A stretch of DNA of 64,000 bases, taken from IMG/VR virus record IMGVR_UViG_3300027782_000071, positions 1 through 64,000 of that record. One strand, written 5' to 3'. Below are positions 6,803 to 16,280 of this stretch, one piece after another. The notes beneath the pieces are model-generated. The model was not told the DNA's origin, did not search any database, and worked only from the letters and a program-made list of their open reading frames with translations. The translations under genes were made by a program, and so were the position numbers. Within the stretch, counting starts at the first letter, position 1. The number at the start of each line of letters is the position of its first letter. This stretch comes from a virus.

Positions 6803-9800
6803 TTAACTCAATGCAATGATTAGGGGTGTTACTGTATTTAACAGACTTTGACTGAACGCCCTTCCAGAAATAGTACCAGTTAATTGATTAATTACAACGC
6901 CATCACCAATTTGGAAGTTACCGCCTTGATTTGTACTGGTATAAACAACTTGTCCACCATTACGTTTATCAGTTTCATTTTCCTGAATAGTAACTCCACC
7001 CAATGCGGGTTTTGCAGTATTAATATCTGTACCAGATCCTACCCATTCAAGTGAAATTGATGTTGCAATCTGAAGGCTGATTCTTGAGAAATAAACTGTC
7101 GTACCAGGATCAACACTATTATTTAGATTCTGTGTCAGAATAACAGTTGAGATGCCAGAAACAGGAAGTGTTGCAGTTTGAATCGTATAATATAAAGGAT
7201 ATAATACTGCTGTTGCATCACCACCAACTCCAGATCCTCCAGGAGCATTGGAAATTGTTACATTAGGAACTGTTGAATATTGACTTCCAGTACTAATAAC
7301 ATCAATGGAAGTTATAATACCATTTTCATCCACATTTGCGGATGCTTCTGCACGAATTCCACTAGGACCTTCTGGAAAATCAATTGTCACATTTGGTGGA
7401 TTAAGTTGACTATATCCACTTCCACCATTAGTAACTTGAAGAGAATTTATTTGATAATATAATTCTCCAAAATAAATTGCCTGACCATCATATGGACGTT
7501 GCCCGCCCAATCCAGAAATTGTCACAGTATCAGTTTCAATTTCAGCACTATTAACTACTTCACCAGTATAACGGTAAATTGATTTTGTCTCATAATCTCC
7601 AACACCATCAGATACTAGTCCATAGTTTCCGAATGAACAGTTGGAGTTTGTAATGTCGCATTGTCCACCAGACTTAGTAAAGATGCCAATATCATCGCAA
7701 ATTGTAAAGATCGAAACTAACTGAGAATATGCACCATTTGTAATTGAGCATCCAATTCCACCTTGATTGTATTGTGTATAAGAGTCAACACTCATGGTCC
7801 CAGTTACACCAATATCTTCTGCCTCTCCAGGTTCTGCGTTAAATCCATCAACTCTCATTCCAATACTATCTGGAATAAAGTTTGTACAGTTTCTAATATA
7901 AGGACCTTGAGTAATAGGACCAACACCCTTAGAATATGGAGGAAGAACTACGCCACCAGTAACATACTTATGTGCCATTGGTGCTGTACCAACGTTAACA
8001 GTAAATGTACTTCCAGTGCCAACAACACTTAATACTCTAAAATCATATCCATTATTTCCTGTTGGATAGATTGTAGTTGTTCCAGAACCACTTAAACAAG
8101 AAAACTCCAAATCACGAATGGTTACAAAATCTCCAACTCTCACATTCAAATTTGGAGCAGTGATTGTGGTAATTCCAGTTAAATTATTATATGATGCAGT
8201 GGTAACACCTACTGAACGATTTATAATATATCCTCCAGAAACATATGTATGTGGAATAGTACTAATTCCAGTATAGATGTCAAATGTCCCATTTGGATAG
8301 ACTTTTTCAATATAAAACTCATATCCATATCTTCCAGATGGGAATAATTGAGTCGATGTTGGTCCACCAGATGAACAAGAGAAAAGTAAATCACGGACTT
8401 CGATAATATCACCCTTTTTCAAAGAGAATCCTTGTGATGTAATTGTTGTTTTACCACTCTTTTCATCATAAATTGCATTTTGAATTTTTCTAATCGAATC
8501 AAATCCAGATCCCCTATTTCCGGGATATGTGGTATTAAATCCAACATATGCAAATGCTGTAGATCCAAATCCTACAATTGAAGTTACAATGCCAACACAA
8601 GATTTTAATGCTGATGCAACATCGGCACACGAAGCAATAACATCATTAAATCCGGTTTTAGGATCAACTTGCATTGCAAGATCTTTGATTTGTGTGTATT
8701 GATTTTGGAAGTTTGTGTATTTTTGAATTGTTCCACCCGAAACATAAGTATGTGGTAAGGTTGATTGTCCAACTACAACTTCAAATGTGTTCACTCCAAC
8801 TATAGATTTAACTGGGAAAATATACCCAAGATTTCCACTTGGATATAATAATGTTCCAGGTCCAGAAGGGCAAGTGAATCCAAGACCAGCAATCTTTACT
8901 GGATCATTTTTAGTCAATCCGTGGTTTATTGCGGTTATAGTTGTAATACCTGTATTTGCATCATACACAGCATTTACCACAGTGGTTCCCAATCCAACAG
9001 GATAACCTCCCCAGGAGCAGTTATTAATTACGGCTCGGGCAATATTGAATGAATAATTAAATGTTGAGATTGTTTGTTGAACTTCTCCAGGATTATGAAG
9101 AATTTGTGGAATTAGATTCCAATTAGAATCATAATAAGCTTTACCTGCCGCAACCGATCTAGAGTTTCCACCTCTTGTAATATCATGAATTATACACTTC
9201 CATACCGATCTAACATCATCTGAACAATCTCCACTTTCAAGTACAACACCATAACGAACTGATGGTGCAGTTAATGTACTTGCTGCCCCAATCATATTGG
9301 TCACAATACCGACAAGTTGGCGAATAGTTGTTCCGACACCAACACATCCACCATTTACAATAATTACCGATGCATCTTTGATTTGGGAAACACTACCAAT
9401 TCCAGATTGATATGAAATTGGAGGAGTATAATTATTAATCACATGAGTTGCAATTCCTGCAGCATAATTTAGTGCAGCAATTGTTGCTCTTTGAGTTGCA
9501 ATACCAGTAATATGAATTAGACCACCAGAACTATTGAAATATGAATATCCCGCACCAATTGATTTGCGATTACTGTTTGCCTTAAGATCATAAGAAACAG
9601 CATTCATAATGCTGACAACATCTTCCCTACAGTTTGTATAATCTCCGCTTGATAATGTAAATCCATATCCAACAGGTGATGTTAAGAATCCAACTGCTTC
9701 TGCAGAAATATAATTTAAGTTCTTATCAATTAGTCTTGCAGCATCTTGCTCTCTGTGACTGCCTGCAAATCCACTAAATCCACTTGTTAAGAATCCAACA

Positions 9801-12800
9801 GATTCTTTTGCAATATAATCTAAATTCAAACGAATCATTCTTGCTGCATCAAAGAATCTATCTGTCGCCACACCAGATAGTGGTTGTAAAGAAACGACAG
9901 CAGATCCACTGGTCATATTTGGTCCAATGAAACTTATATTAGTAATGTGGCATCCATTGTTTACATAGAATAGATCCTGATCTGGATATTGTGGTGTTAC
10001 TACACAGTTACGAAGTTCTGTTCCCTGTACTGATACTGTTTTTGCCAGAACAATTGGATTATTTTCAACATATACTCCCGGAAATACTTTAATTGTGTCT
10101 CCAAACAAAGCAACAGAGGCAGCTGATTTGATAGTTCTTTTTGGATAATTTTCTGCTAATCCAGTATTATCATCATTACCAGTTTGAGAAACATAAATTG
10201 TTTTTCCAATTGGACGATATGCATCAACAGTTACCCTACCTTTTCCTGGATTTTGTGTTGAGGTAATATCAATACCAATACCAGGTACTAATTGCGTTAC
10301 AATTCCAACTAGATTTACACCACTACCAAAATATTCCGTGGAAGTTGTTGTTCCTACAACTGTTAAAGTATTTGTTACAATACTTGTTCCAATACCAACA
10401 CTACCGGATGATGGATTATAAACTAATTTTTTAGAAGAAACATATTCATTATTTGTTGTTCCACTTGTTTGTTTTACGAATGTTAGATAATCAACTTCAT
10501 TGGTAGTATTATTGTCTTCTAATACTATGACTCCAGAACCAGGAATTCCTTGAAGACCTTGGTTTCCTTGAGTACCTTGGCGTCCTTGAGTACCTTGAGT
10601 ACCTTGAGTACCTTGAGGACCTTGAAAAGATGCTGCACCCTGAAGTCCTTGATTAGCCTGAAGACCTTGGCGACCTTGAGTACCTTGAACACCTTGATTA
10701 CCCTGAGTACCTTGAACACCTTGATTACCCTGAGTACCTTGAGTACCCTGAGTCCCTTGAAAAGATGCTGCACCCTGAAGTCCTTGATTACCTTGTGTAC
10801 CTTGTGTACCTTGATTACCTTGAGTTCCTTGGAAATTACTTAAAAATCCTTGAACACCTTGGTTTCCTTGAGTGCCTTGAGTGCCTTGAGCACTTTGTTG
10901 TCCTTGAGTGCCTTGAAATCCCTGATTACCTTGTGTACCTTGTGTACCTTGATTACCTTGAGTACCTTGATTACCTTGAGTACCTTGGAAATTACTTAAA
11001 AATCCTTGAACACCTTGGTTTCCTTGAGTACCCTGGTCACCTTGAGTACCTTGGAATCCTTGAGTACCTTGAGCACCTTGAGTACCTTGGAAATTACTTA
11101 ATGGTCCTTGAAGTCCTTGGCGACCTTGATTACCTTGCGTACCTTGATTACCTTGCGTACCTTGATTACCTTGAGTTCCTTGACGACCCTGATTTCCTTG
11201 AGTACCTTGAGCACCAAGGCCTTGATTACCTTGAAGTCCCTGAGTACCTTGGAAATCACTTAATGGTCCTTGAAGTCCTTGAGTTCCTTGGAAATTACTT
11301 AATGTACCTTGATTTCCTTGAGTACCCTGGCGCCCTTGAGCACCCTGAGTACCTTGAGTACCTTGGGCACCTTGAGTTCCTTGGAAATTACTTAAAAATC
11401 CTTGAACACCTTGACGACCTTGGGGACCTTGAATACCTTGAGCACTTTGTTGACCTTGAGTACCTTGAGTACCTTGGAAATTACTTAATGTACCTTGGTT
11501 TCCTTGAGCACCTTGGTTTCCTTGAGCACCTTGAGTACCCTGGGACCCTTGAAAAGATGCTGCACCCTGAAGTCCTTGATTACCTAATCCTTGAGTACCT
11601 TGAGTACCTTGATCACCTTGAGTACCTTGATTTCCTTGAGTACCTTGGAATCCTTGATTTCCTTGTAGACCCTGGCGACCTTGATTTCCTTGTAGACCCT
11701 GGCGACCTTGGTTTCCTTGAGTACCTTGATTTCCTTGATTTCCTTGAAGACCTTGATTTCCTTGATTTCCTTGATTTCCTTGAAGACCTTGGTTTCCTTG
11801 ATTACCTTGAGTACCCTGGTCACCTTGAGTACCTTGGTTTCCTTGATTTCCTTGAGTACCTTGGCGCCCCTGGCGTCCCTGAGTACCTTGAGTACCCTGG
11901 TCACCTTGAGTACCTTGGTTTCCTTGATTACCTTGGGTGCCCTGGTCACCTTGAGTACCTTGGTTTCCTTGATTACCCTGGCGACCTTGAGTACCTTGAG
12001 CACTTTGTTGACCTTGAAGACCTTGATTTCCTTGAATACCTTGATTGGAAAGTCCTTGAGTACCTTGGGCGCCCACGCGCCCTTGAGCAGCTTGAGTACC
12101 CTGGCGACCCTGATTACCTTGGTTTCCCTGATTACCTTGGACACCTTGATCACCTTGAGTACCTTGGCGACCTTGAGTACCTTGGAAATTACTTAATGGT
12201 CCCTGAAGTCCTTGGCGACCTTGAGTACCTTGAAATCCTTGGCGACCTTGAGTACCTTGAGCACCCTGAGTACCCTGAAAATTACTCAAAAATCCCTGAA
12301 CACCTTGATTTCCTTGAAGTCCTTGAGTACTTTGGTTTCCTTGAGTACCTTGGAAATCACTTAATGGTCCTTGAAGTCCTTGAAGTCCTTGAGTGCCTTG
12401 ACGACCTTGAAGACCTTGAAGACCTTGAAGACCTTGATTACCTTGAGTACCTTGGAAATCACTTAATGGTCCTTGAAGACCTTGAAGACCTTGAAGACCT
12501 TGAAGACCTTGATTGCCTTGGTTTCCTTGAGTTCCTTGGTTTCCTTGAGTGCCTTGACGACCTTGAAGTCCTTGATTACCTTGAAGACCTTGAAGACCTT
12601 GATTACCTTGAGTACCTTGGAAATCACTTAATGGTCCTTGAACACCTTGAACACCTTGAGTGCCCTGAGCACCTTGACGACCTTGAGTACCTTGGTCACC
12701 TTGAGTGCCTTGATTACCTTGAGAACCAAAACCACCAGTAAATCCTTGAGCACCTTGACGACCTTGAGTACCTTGGACACCTTGATCACCTTGAGTACCC

Positions 12801-13222
12801 TGAGTACCCTGATTGCCTTGGTTTCCTTGAGTACCTTGAGTACCTTGAGTACCTTGAAATCCTTGAGTACCTTGAGTACCCTGGAATCCTTGATTGCCCG
12901 GAGTACCTTGAAGTCCCTGTAGACCTTGGCGACCTTGAAGACCTTGAGTACCTTGTCCAGAAAATTGCCCACTTGTACCCTGAATAGCTTCGACGGATGC
13001 GTATCCTAGATTATTCCAAGGAGTAACTCCATCACCAAACTTAAAGCGATTAGTATCAGATTCAATACCTAAAGTACCAGCTGATAAAATTTCATTTTCA
13101 GATTCCCATTCTGAAGCTAATTGATATTTACCATCTTGAAGATTTGGTGCAATAATATTTTTAAAAAAAGTTACCTTTTCATTAAAATAAGATTCATTTC
13201 CAAATACGGTAATATCTGCCAT
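6803..13222 (-). CDS. Giant collagen-like tail fibre with C-terminal beta-helix region (2139 aa)
   Basis: The N-terminus (about 1-83) ends in a FGDGVTPWNNLGY motif like those in tail-fibre tropism domains. Residues about 84-894 are a Gly-X-Gln collagen-like rod, broken repeatedly by LSNFQ or LSDFQ elements. A linker with a VGIGTSIVTNTLTV segment leads to a region from about 995 resembling a right-handed parallel beta-helix (pectin-lyase-like): TIYVSQTGNDDNTGLAENYPK, GDTIKVFPGVYVENNPI, then CxITNxxFxG-type rungs. Such 'GNDxNxG...A...A' openings are common in phage fibres and tailspikes. The protein likely forms a long trimeric fibre with an adhesive or glycan-interacting distal half. No catalytic site can be assigned. 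Confidence 0.85.
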   Translation of the reverse strand: MADITVFGNESYFNEKVTFFKNIIAPNLQDGKYQLASEWESENEILSAGTLGIESDTNRFKFGDGVTPWNNLGYASVEAIQGTSGQFSGQGTQGLQGRQGLQGLQGTPGNQGFQGTQGTQGFQGTQGTQGTQGNQGNQGTQGTQGDQGVQGTQGRQGAQGFTGGFGSQGNQGTQGDQGTQGRQGAQGTQGVQGVQGPLSDFQGTQGNQGLQGLQGNQGLQGRQGTQGNQGTQGNQGNQGLQGLQGLQGLQGPLSDFQGTQGNQGLQGLQGLQGRQGTQGLQGLQGPLSDFQGTQGNQSTQGLQGNQGVQGFLSNFQGTQGAQGTQGRQGFQGTQGRQGLQGPLSNFQGTQGRQGTQGDQGVQGNQGNQGNQGRQGTQAAQGRVGAQGTQGLSNQGIQGNQGLQGQQSAQGTQGRQGNQGNQGTQGDQGTQGNQGNQGTQGDQGTQGTQGRQGRQGTQGNQGNQGTQGDQGTQGNQGNQGLQGNQGNQGNQGLQGNQGNQGTQGNQGRQGLQGNQGRQGLQGNQGFQGTQGNQGTQGDQGTQGTQGLGNQGLQGAASFQGSQGTQGAQGNQGAQGNQGTLSNFQGTQGTQGQQSAQGIQGPQGRQGVQGFLSNFQGTQGAQGTQGTQGAQGRQGTQGNQGTLSNFQGTQGLQGPLSDFQGTQGLQGNQGLGAQGTQGNQGRQGTQGNQGTQGNQGTQGNQGRQGLQGPLSNFQGTQGAQGTQGFQGTQGDQGTQGNQGVQGFLSNFQGTQGNQGTQGNQGTQGTQGNQGFQGTQGQQSAQGTQGTQGNQGVQGFLSNFQGTQGNQGTQGTQGNQGLQGAASFQGTQGTQGTQGNQGVQGTQGNQGVQGTQGRQGLQANQGLQGAASFQGPQGTQGTQGTQGRQGTQGNQGLQGIPGSGVIVLEDNNTTNEVDYLTFVKQTSGTTNNEYVSSKKLVYNPSSGSVGIGTSIVTNTLTVVGTTTSTEYFGSGVNLVGIVTQLVPGIGIDITSTQNPGKGRVTVDAYRPIGKTIYVSQTGNDDNTGLAENYPKRTIKSAASVALFGDTIKVFPGVYVENNPIVLAKTVSVQGTELRNCVVTPQYPDQDLFYVNNGCHITNISFIGPNMTSGSAVVSLQPLSGVATDRFFDAARMIRLNLDYIAKESVGFLTSGFSGFAGSHREQDAARLIDKNLNYISAEAVGFLTSPVGYGFTLSSGDYTNCREDVVSIMNAVSYDLKANSNRKSIGAGYSYFNSSGGLIHITGIATQRATIAALNYAAGIATHVINNYTPPISYQSGIGSVSQIKDASVIIVNGGCVGVGTTIRQLVGIVTNMIGAASTLTAPSVRYGVVLESGDCSDDVRSVWKCIIHDITRGGNSRSVAAGKAYYDSNWNLIPQILHNPGEVQQTISTFNYSFNIARAVINNCSWGGYPVGLGTTVVNAVYDANTGITTITAINHGLTKNDPVKIAGLGFTCPSGPGTLLYPSGNLGYIFPVKSIVGVNTFEVVVGQSTLPHTYVSGGTIQKYTNFQNQYTQIKDLAMQVDPKTGFNDVIASCADVASALKSCVGIVTSIVGFGSTAFAYVGFNTTYPGNRGSGFDSIRKIQNAIYDEKSGKTTITSQGFSLKKGDIIEVRDLLFSCSSGGPTSTQLFPSGRYGYEFYIEKVYPNGTFDIYTGISTIPHTYVSGGYIINRSVGVTTASYNNLTGITTITAPNLNVRVGDFVTIRDLEFSCLSGSGTTTIYPTGNNGYDFRVLSVVGTGSTFTVNVGTAPMAHKYVTGGVVLPPYSKGVGPITQGPYIRNCTNFIPDSIGMRVDGFNAEPGEAEDIGVTGTMSVDSYTQYNQGGIGCSITNGAYSQLVSIFTICDDIGIFTKSGGQCDITNSNCSFGNYGLVSDGVGDYETKSIYRYTGEVVNSAEIETDTVTISGLGGQRPYDGQAIYFGELYYQINSLQVTNGGSGYSQLNPPNVTIDFPEGPSGIRAEASANVDENGIITSIDVISTGSQYSTVPNVTISNAPGGSGVGGDATAVLYPLYYTIQTATLPVSGISTVILTQNLNNSVDPGTTVYFSRISLQIATSISLEWVGSGTDINTAKPALGGVTIQENETDKRNGGQVVYTSTNQGGNFQIGDGVVINQLTGTISGRAFSQSLLNTVTPLIIALS
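10540..12970 (-). repeat. Collagen-like (Gly-X-Gln) coding repeat of the 2139-aa fibre
   Basis: About 2.4 kb of 9-bp periodic sequence codes some 270 Gly-X-Gln triplets. A recurrent token on the plus strand, TTGGAAATTACTTAA or TTGGAAATCACTTAA, codes the LSNFQ/LSDFQ interruptions. Confidence 0.85.
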
Positions 13223-13223
13223 T

Positions 13224-13451
13224 TTATGAACCTATCACTGTAGTTTTTGCTATATCAAACGCTTTACCAACAATATCTCCACCAACAAAACTTCCAGAAA
13301 ATATTTGACTACCAAAAGATTGTTTAATCGCATTTCCAGTTAAAGCATCAATATCAGCTTTATTACCCTTCATTAAAATTCTACCAGATCCAGAATTTAA
13401 TGTAATATTTCTTCCCGCTTTAATATCTACGTCTTCATCTGCATCTATCAT
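13224..13451 (-). CDS. Small spike/baseplate protein with beta-helix-like repeat (75 aa)
   Basis: Residues 1-35 read DVDIKAGRNITLNSGSGRILMKG, alternating short strands of the type that form the intertwined beta-helix of gp5/VgrG spikes. The rest is a glycine-rich helix-prone tail. It lies directly downstream of another small spike-like gene (ATG at 13451 overlaps the neighbour's stop) and of the gp5-like hub gene. It is therefore likely part of the central spike or its tip complex. It is not a PAAR protein by visible motif. The family is otherwise unrecognised. Confidence 0.6.
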   Translation of the reverse strand: MIDADEDVDIKAGRNITLNSGSGRILMKGNKADIDALTGNAIKQSFGSQIFSGSFVGGDIVGKAFDIAKTTVIGS

Positions 13452-13777
13452 TATATTTTTCCCTTAATTCTAACTGAACCATTTCTCATTGCTGTAATAG
13501 TAACATCTCCACTCATTCCCGCAATTACAATGTCTACCCCGTCACTACTTTCCTTATTTCCTGCAATAATTTCAATATGCCTATCATTATAAATTCTATA
13601 TGATCCAGATTCAGTTAAACCGACAAGATTGACATCATTGTTGTCAGTTACTCCATAAAGAGCATAAACATTTGTTCCGTTGGATCCCATTTGGGGATTA
13701 GTAACGTCAATTCTAAACTTTGGACCTAAACTCCAAATATCTCTTGCTTCCCAATTTTGATTCGGTCTTTCTGCCAT
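13451..13777 (-). CDS. Baseplate/spike-associated protein (108 aa)
   Basis: The N-terminus contains NQNWEARDIWSLGPKF. The second half has strand repeats HIEIIAGN, VDIVIAGMSGDVTITAMRNG and SVRIKGKI, again resembling beta-helix spike rungs. It starts 2 nt after the stop of the gp5-like gene and overlaps the next small spike gene by 1 nt. The three form a hub-spike set, possibly splitting what is one gp5 chain in T4. No enzymatic residues are evident. Confidence 0.6.
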   Translation of the reverse strand: MAERPNQNWEARDIWSLGPKFRIDVTNPQMGSNGTNVYALYGVTDNNDVNLVGLTESGSYRIYNDRHIEIIAGNKESSDGVDIVIAGMSGDVTITAMRNGSVRIKGKI

Positions 13778-13778
13778 T

Positions 13779-16280
13779 TTATGTTATACAGTCAACTACT
13801 ATTTTTAATTCTCCCTGAGGAGTTGTTGAAAGTTCTCCAACAATTGGTTTTAATATTGCTCCAACACCAGTTTTCGATTTAATTTTAATAACTGGTAAAT
13901 CTGATATTGTCATACTATTTATTGGTCGTCTCTGAGTAAGTTTTTTATTAGTATTGGTATTGGTACTAGAAACTGTTAGTCCAGGATTTTCTTGAATGAT
14001 ATTTGATATGATTTCTGGGGTCAGGGTGTCTTGTAAGGTTATGGAAACTGACGTAACAGTTCCAACATCATCAACAATTAGATTGTAGGTATTATTATAA
14101 TTATCAGTTCCGACATCTCCAGCATTGTATCCTATTCCACCATTAATAACTGCAACTCTAACAACACCATATGGTTTGTATTGTGGATTTGTTTCAGCAG
14201 TAGATACTGATGATTGGAAATTAACATCTCCTAAAGGATAATTTTCACCTTCTGATACCATATAAATCTCAACTATTTCACCAGCATCATTAATTATTGA
14301 TCTAGCAACAGCCCCATATCCTTGATTACAATTATCGACAAATTCTACAAATGGTGGATAACGATATCCCGATCCAGCATTATCTAATCTAACTCCAATT
14401 ATACTTGCGGTTCTTTGTTCGGTAATATTATTATTGTTTAATACATTGTTAGCAAAATTTCCCAAAATTGCTGTTGCTGTTCCCCCAGATCCACCACCAC
14501 CAAAAATACGAACTTTGGGAGGCCCACACGATGTTGGTTTCCCAGTATAACATCCCCCTAAAGGACTATTAGTTGCAGGGGTTTTTGTTCCTGCTCCAAA
14601 AATATCCCATTGACCATATTCTTGATTAAATGTGAAAGTTGGAGATGCTTCCGATAAAGTAGTATCTGTAATTGGAGAAATTAATGAAAAACTTGATCCA
14701 ACATCATAATTTGTAGAAATTCCAGAATATGCCCTTTCAACAGAAATTTGATTGATTTTTGGATTTATTGAAGTAATTTTCATAATTTCAGAATTACTTG
14801 TAAGTAATCCATCAACTTCAAAACCATTCAAATTATCAAATAAAAGAGTATTATCGGTTTTAGTAACTATACTAGTTACTTTTCTTAATCCTACGTAATT
14901 ATCTTTTACAATAGAATCATTTTCTTGAACATCTTTCACATATGGTGATAGTCCAACAGCTGCAGCAACATTCATATTATCCAATATACTTTTAAAGGTG
15001 CTCTCTTCATTTTCGCTTGATTTTGCACCACTTCCAATAGTCCATTCTTTAACAAGTCCAGAACATTTTCCCTTTGATTGGTTGCAATCAAACAATCCAC
15101 CAATAGATTTAATTGAATCAATGCCACTACGAAGAAAATTAGCAACATTAAACCCCCCAATTAAAGATAGGAGTTTTTGCACCCCATTTAAAGGTCCTGC
15201 AAGACCTTGAACAATCTTATTAATAATTCCATTCATAAATGCACCAGAAAATTGATTTCCAGCACATGTAACAAAGTTGTCAACATTATCTAAGACAGAT
15301 TTTAAAAGATTTTTTACAATACTGCCAAGTCCACTTACAATTTTTCCAGCAACACATGGAATTGCTTCTTCCAACTTTTTAACTGGATTAATCATAGCAG
15401 TTTGTGCTGCTACTCCTGCTAAATGTGCAATTCCAGGATTTAGTGTTGCTGCCAATACTTTTGCAAAAACTGTTTTAAATAATAATTGAAGACCTTTTTT
15501 AAGAAGTGGAATAAGTTTATTGAAAAGAGAGTTGAACATTTGTCCAACTATGTTATTTGCAATCGAAACTATTTTTTCAACCGAACGACTAATTTCTCCG
15601 GCAATATTTGAAACTTTTGAAACTCCATCAGATACCTTATCCAACAAATTAGTTACTTCAGTTATTATTCCCTTTACTGCAGTATCATCACAAGTATTTG
15701 CGAATACAATTTTTTTACCTACACCACTGTAATATGCAATTTCATCTTTAGTTTCTTTATTTGAATTTAATTTATTAATAACCTTTGGCGGAACATCTCT
15801 TGGAGATTTCTGAGATGTTGAATTTGATTCACTTGTTTGACTATTATATACTTTACCATTTGGATCTGCAACATTATCAGTATACCCAGTAAATGGAACG
15901 AATGGAGAAACATAGTCATTGGATGGAACTTGACTTGTTCTACCAAAAAGTCCCATAATTACAGGATTTTGTCCATTATCTCCGTCCAAGAAAAATCCAA
16001 AAACAACATCACCAGGTCGAAGTTTGGGATTTGTTGAGTAATTTGCTGCGCCAGATCCAGAAGTTGTTGGAAGAAGAACTTGCGCCCAGGGCAAATCTTC
16101 ATTCTTAAGTTCTACATTATTATATGGGTGATAACCCATAATACGAACTTTACAACGATTTCCCCATCCACCACCATTAGTCTGCTTTCCTTGAGACTCA
16201 ATTGGTGGAATTTGCCCAATCCACCAACGAAATCCATCTCTTCCTATAAAATTACTTTGAAGTAGTGATTGATCAATCAT
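13779..16280 (-). CDS. gp5: gp5-like baseplate hub/spike protein, no lysozyme domain (833 aa)
   Basis: Residues about 10-115 look like the OB-fold of T4 gp5: DGFRWWIGQIPP, then GWGNRCKVRIMGYHPY, then LRPGDVVFGFFLDGDNGQNPVIMGLFGRT. The middle (about 190-400) is a long hydrophobic helical region, and the C-terminal third is a beta-rich, Gly- and Asn-rich region. The lysozyme domain of T4 gp5 is not visible; a lysozyme-like domain is instead in the 656-aa protein encoded nearby. The protein should sit at the centre of the baseplate on the gp27-like ring. Its start overlaps the upstream hub gene by 4 nt. Confidence 0.75.
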   Translation of the reverse strand: MIDQSLLQSNFIGRDGFRWWIGQIPPIESQGKQTNGGGWGNRCKVRIMGYHPYNNVELKNEDLPWAQVLLPTTSGSGAANYSTNPKLRPGDVVFGFFLDGDNGQNPVIMGLFGRTSQVPSNDYVSPFVPFTGYTDNVADPNGKVYNSQTSESNSTSQKSPRDVPPKVINKLNSNKETKDEIAYYSGVGKKIVFANTCDDTAVKGIITEVTNLLDKVSDGVSKVSNIAGEISRSVEKIVSIANNIVGQMFNSLFNKLIPLLKKGLQLLFKTVFAKVLAATLNPGIAHLAGVAAQTAMINPVKKLEEAIPCVAGKIVSGLGSIVKNLLKSVLDNVDNFVTCAGNQFSGAFMNGIINKIVQGLAGPLNGVQKLLSLIGGFNVANFLRSGIDSIKSIGGLFDCNQSKGKCSGLVKEWTIGSGAKSSENEESTFKSILDNMNVAAAVGLSPYVKDVQENDSIVKDNYVGLRKVTSIVTKTDNTLLFDNLNGFEVDGLLTSNSEIMKITSINPKINQISVERAYSGISTNYDVGSSFSLISPITDTTLSEASPTFTFNQEYGQWDIFGAGTKTPATNSPLGGCYTGKPTSCGPPKVRIFGGGGSGGTATAILGNFANNVLNNNNITEQRTASIIGVRLDNAGSGYRYPPFVEFVDNCNQGYGAVARSIINDAGEIVEIYMVSEGENYPLGDVNFQSSVSTAETNPQYKPYGVVRVAVINGGIGYNAGDVGTDNYNNTYNLIVDDVGTVTSVSITLQDTLTPEIISNIIQENPGLTVSSTNTNTNKKLTQRRPINSMTISDLPVIKIKSKTGVGAILKPIVGELSTTPQGELKIVVDCIT

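Noticed and set aside
10765-12741. Long plus-strand open frame coding a Leu/Glu/Tyr/Asp repeat protein opposite the collagen-like gene
   Set aside because: It is the antisense reading of the 9-bp Gly-X-Gln codon repeat, which avoids stops on the other strand. It has no natural protein composition, and the minus-strand gene is clear.
4870-12970. Short regularly repeated units that could suggest a CRISPR array
   Set aside because: Units are 9 bp, contiguous and in frame with a collagen-like protein; there are no spacers and no cas genes.
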